Of a stretch of DNA of 64,000 nucleotides, positions 63,080 to 64,000 are shown piece by piece. Both the position numbers and the translations under genes were made by a program. The notes under the pieces were generated by a model. The model saw only the letters and a program-made list of their open reading frames with translations, was not told where the DNA came from and searched no databases. Origin of the DNA: Gari tellinella. Taxonomy: Eukaryota; Mollusca; Bivalvia; Cardiida; Psammobiidae. Within the stretch, counting starts at the first letter, position 1. Each line of letters begins with the position of its first letter. Where the stretch lies: the NCBI GenBank assembly GCA_922989275.2, contig OV277860.1, positions 45,330,400 to 45,394,399 on the forward strand, read 5' to 3'.

Positions 63080-64000
63080 ACCCTGATCCCCGCCCGCCTT
63101 TACCTCTCTACAGAGTTAACCATCTCCTTACCCTGATCCCCGCATGTATTTAACTCTCTACAGAGTTCACAAAACTCCTCACTCTGATCTCCGAATACAT
63201 TTACCTCTCTACAGACTTCACCACCAGCTTCTCGTTGGATCTCCGCATGCCTTTCTCTACAAAGTTCACCAGCTTCTCACCCTGATCCCCGCCCGCCTTT
63301 ACCTCTCTACAGAGTTAACCATCTCCTTACCCTGATCCCCGCATGTATTTAACTCTCTACAGAGTTCACAAAACTCCTCACTCTGATCTCCGAATACATT
63401 TACCTCTCTACAGACTTCACCACCAGCTTCTCGTTGGATCTCCGCATGCCTTTCTCTACAAAGTTCACCAGCTTCTCACCCTGATCCCCGCCCGCCTTTA
63501 CCTCTCTACAGAGTTAACCATCTCCTTACCCTGATCCCTGCATGTATTTACCTCTCTACAGACTTCACCACCAGCTTCTCGTTGGATCTCCGCATGCCTT
63601 TCTCTACAAAGTTCACCAGCTTCTCACCCTGATCCCCGCCCGCCTTTACCTCTCTACAGAGTTAACCATCTCCTTACCCTGATCCCTGCATGTATTTACC
63701 TCTCTACAGACTTCACCACCAGCTTCTCGTTGGATCTCCGCATGCCTTTCTCTACAAAGTTCACCAGCTTCTCACCCTGATCCCCGCCCGCCTTTACCTC
63801 TCTACAGAGTTAACCATCTCCTTACCCTGATCCCTGCATGTATTTACCTCTCTACAGACTTCACCACCAGCTTCTCGTTGGATCTCCGCATGCCTTTTTC
63901 TACAAAGTTCACCAGCTTCTCACCCTGATCCCCGCATGCCTTTACCTATTTGCAGAGAGTTCACCACCAGCTCATCGCTGAATCCCACATGCCTTTACCT
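63080..64000 (+). repeat. minisatellite array with 148- and 199-bp higher-order units
   Basis: Subunits of about 40-50 bp built on CTGATC(C/T)CCGCATG and TTTACCTCTCTACAGAGTTC. Two 199-bp units (about 63143-63341 and 63342-63540) are followed by 148-bp units (GATCCCTGCATG at 63533, 63681, 63829). The array runs to the window edge, inside an intron of gene 3. Confidence 0.95.

Noticed and set aside
63144..63534. Two identical 63-codon frames
   Set aside because: They are two units of the minisatellite array.

Overview
The window looks like nuclear DNA of a bivalve mollusc. It is AT-rich, genes are split by GT-AG introns, and it holds tRNA-derived SINEs with a Meta-SINE-like tail, GCTCACCTGGCAC-type repeats and very many palindromic MITEs. 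The bivalve assignment is an inference from repeat types; the species is not identified. All recognisable genes lie on the + strand.

Genes. (1) 452-14356: the last seven exons of a catalase-related allene oxide synthase / lipoxygenase fusion (end of the haem-catalase-like domain, PLAT domain, lipoxygenase domain, stop). Its start lies upstream of the window. (2) 40860-52838: a complete eight-exon gene for a 316-residue secreted cysteine-rich protein: signal peptide, five antistasin-like modules, an Arg/Gly/Cys-rich exon and a C-terminal WAP domain. (3) 59109-62934 and beyond: a tandem paralogue of gene 2, open at the window edge. (4) 26491-27258: an unrecognised intronless 255-codon ORF. The stretches 14357-26490 and 27259-40859 otherwise hold repeats and decayed transposons, including a LINE reverse transcriptase relic (about 34800-35760, minus) and a Tc1-type transposase relic (about 34100-34430, plus).

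Repeats. Families are named by their termini (the 'shell'): A = TACAGTGGAGAA (TA target); B = TACAGCGYTCCCTC; C = CCCTTTCACTGCC flanked by TTAA; C2 = CTCTTTGAACCC or CTCATTATCCCC flanked by TTAA; D = CCCTTTACCC or CTCATTACCCC flanked by TTAA; E = CAGGGCTGCC; F = TACAGTAAAACCTCTC; G = TACAGTAAAACCCCTC; H = GGGGCCCGTTTCAT; I = CAGGGCTCCAGATAAG; J = TACAGTCGAACTTCG; K = TACAGTTTCTTCACAG. Most shells carry one of two central hairpins. Class I is AAACAGT-(x)-GATCAGACGCC-tip-GGCGTCTGATC-(x')-ACTGTTTG. Class II is TTAAAGCAGG-TGAAAGTAAAGCAGAA-tip with its mirror image. The same hairpin sits inside shells with unrelated ends and different target sites, which is the most unusual pattern in the window.

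History. Genes 2 and 3 arose by tandem duplication. The promoter / exon 1 / exon 2 block (about 38573-42946 against 56089-60543) is nearly identical, so the two copies act as filled and empty sites. They show a TTAA insertion of a 537-bp element, a TTAA insertion of a 246-bp shell-D MITE, a 760-bp MITE, a MITE insertion flanked by an unexpected ~50-bp duplication, and one coding module present in gene 2 but not seen at the matching place in gene 3.
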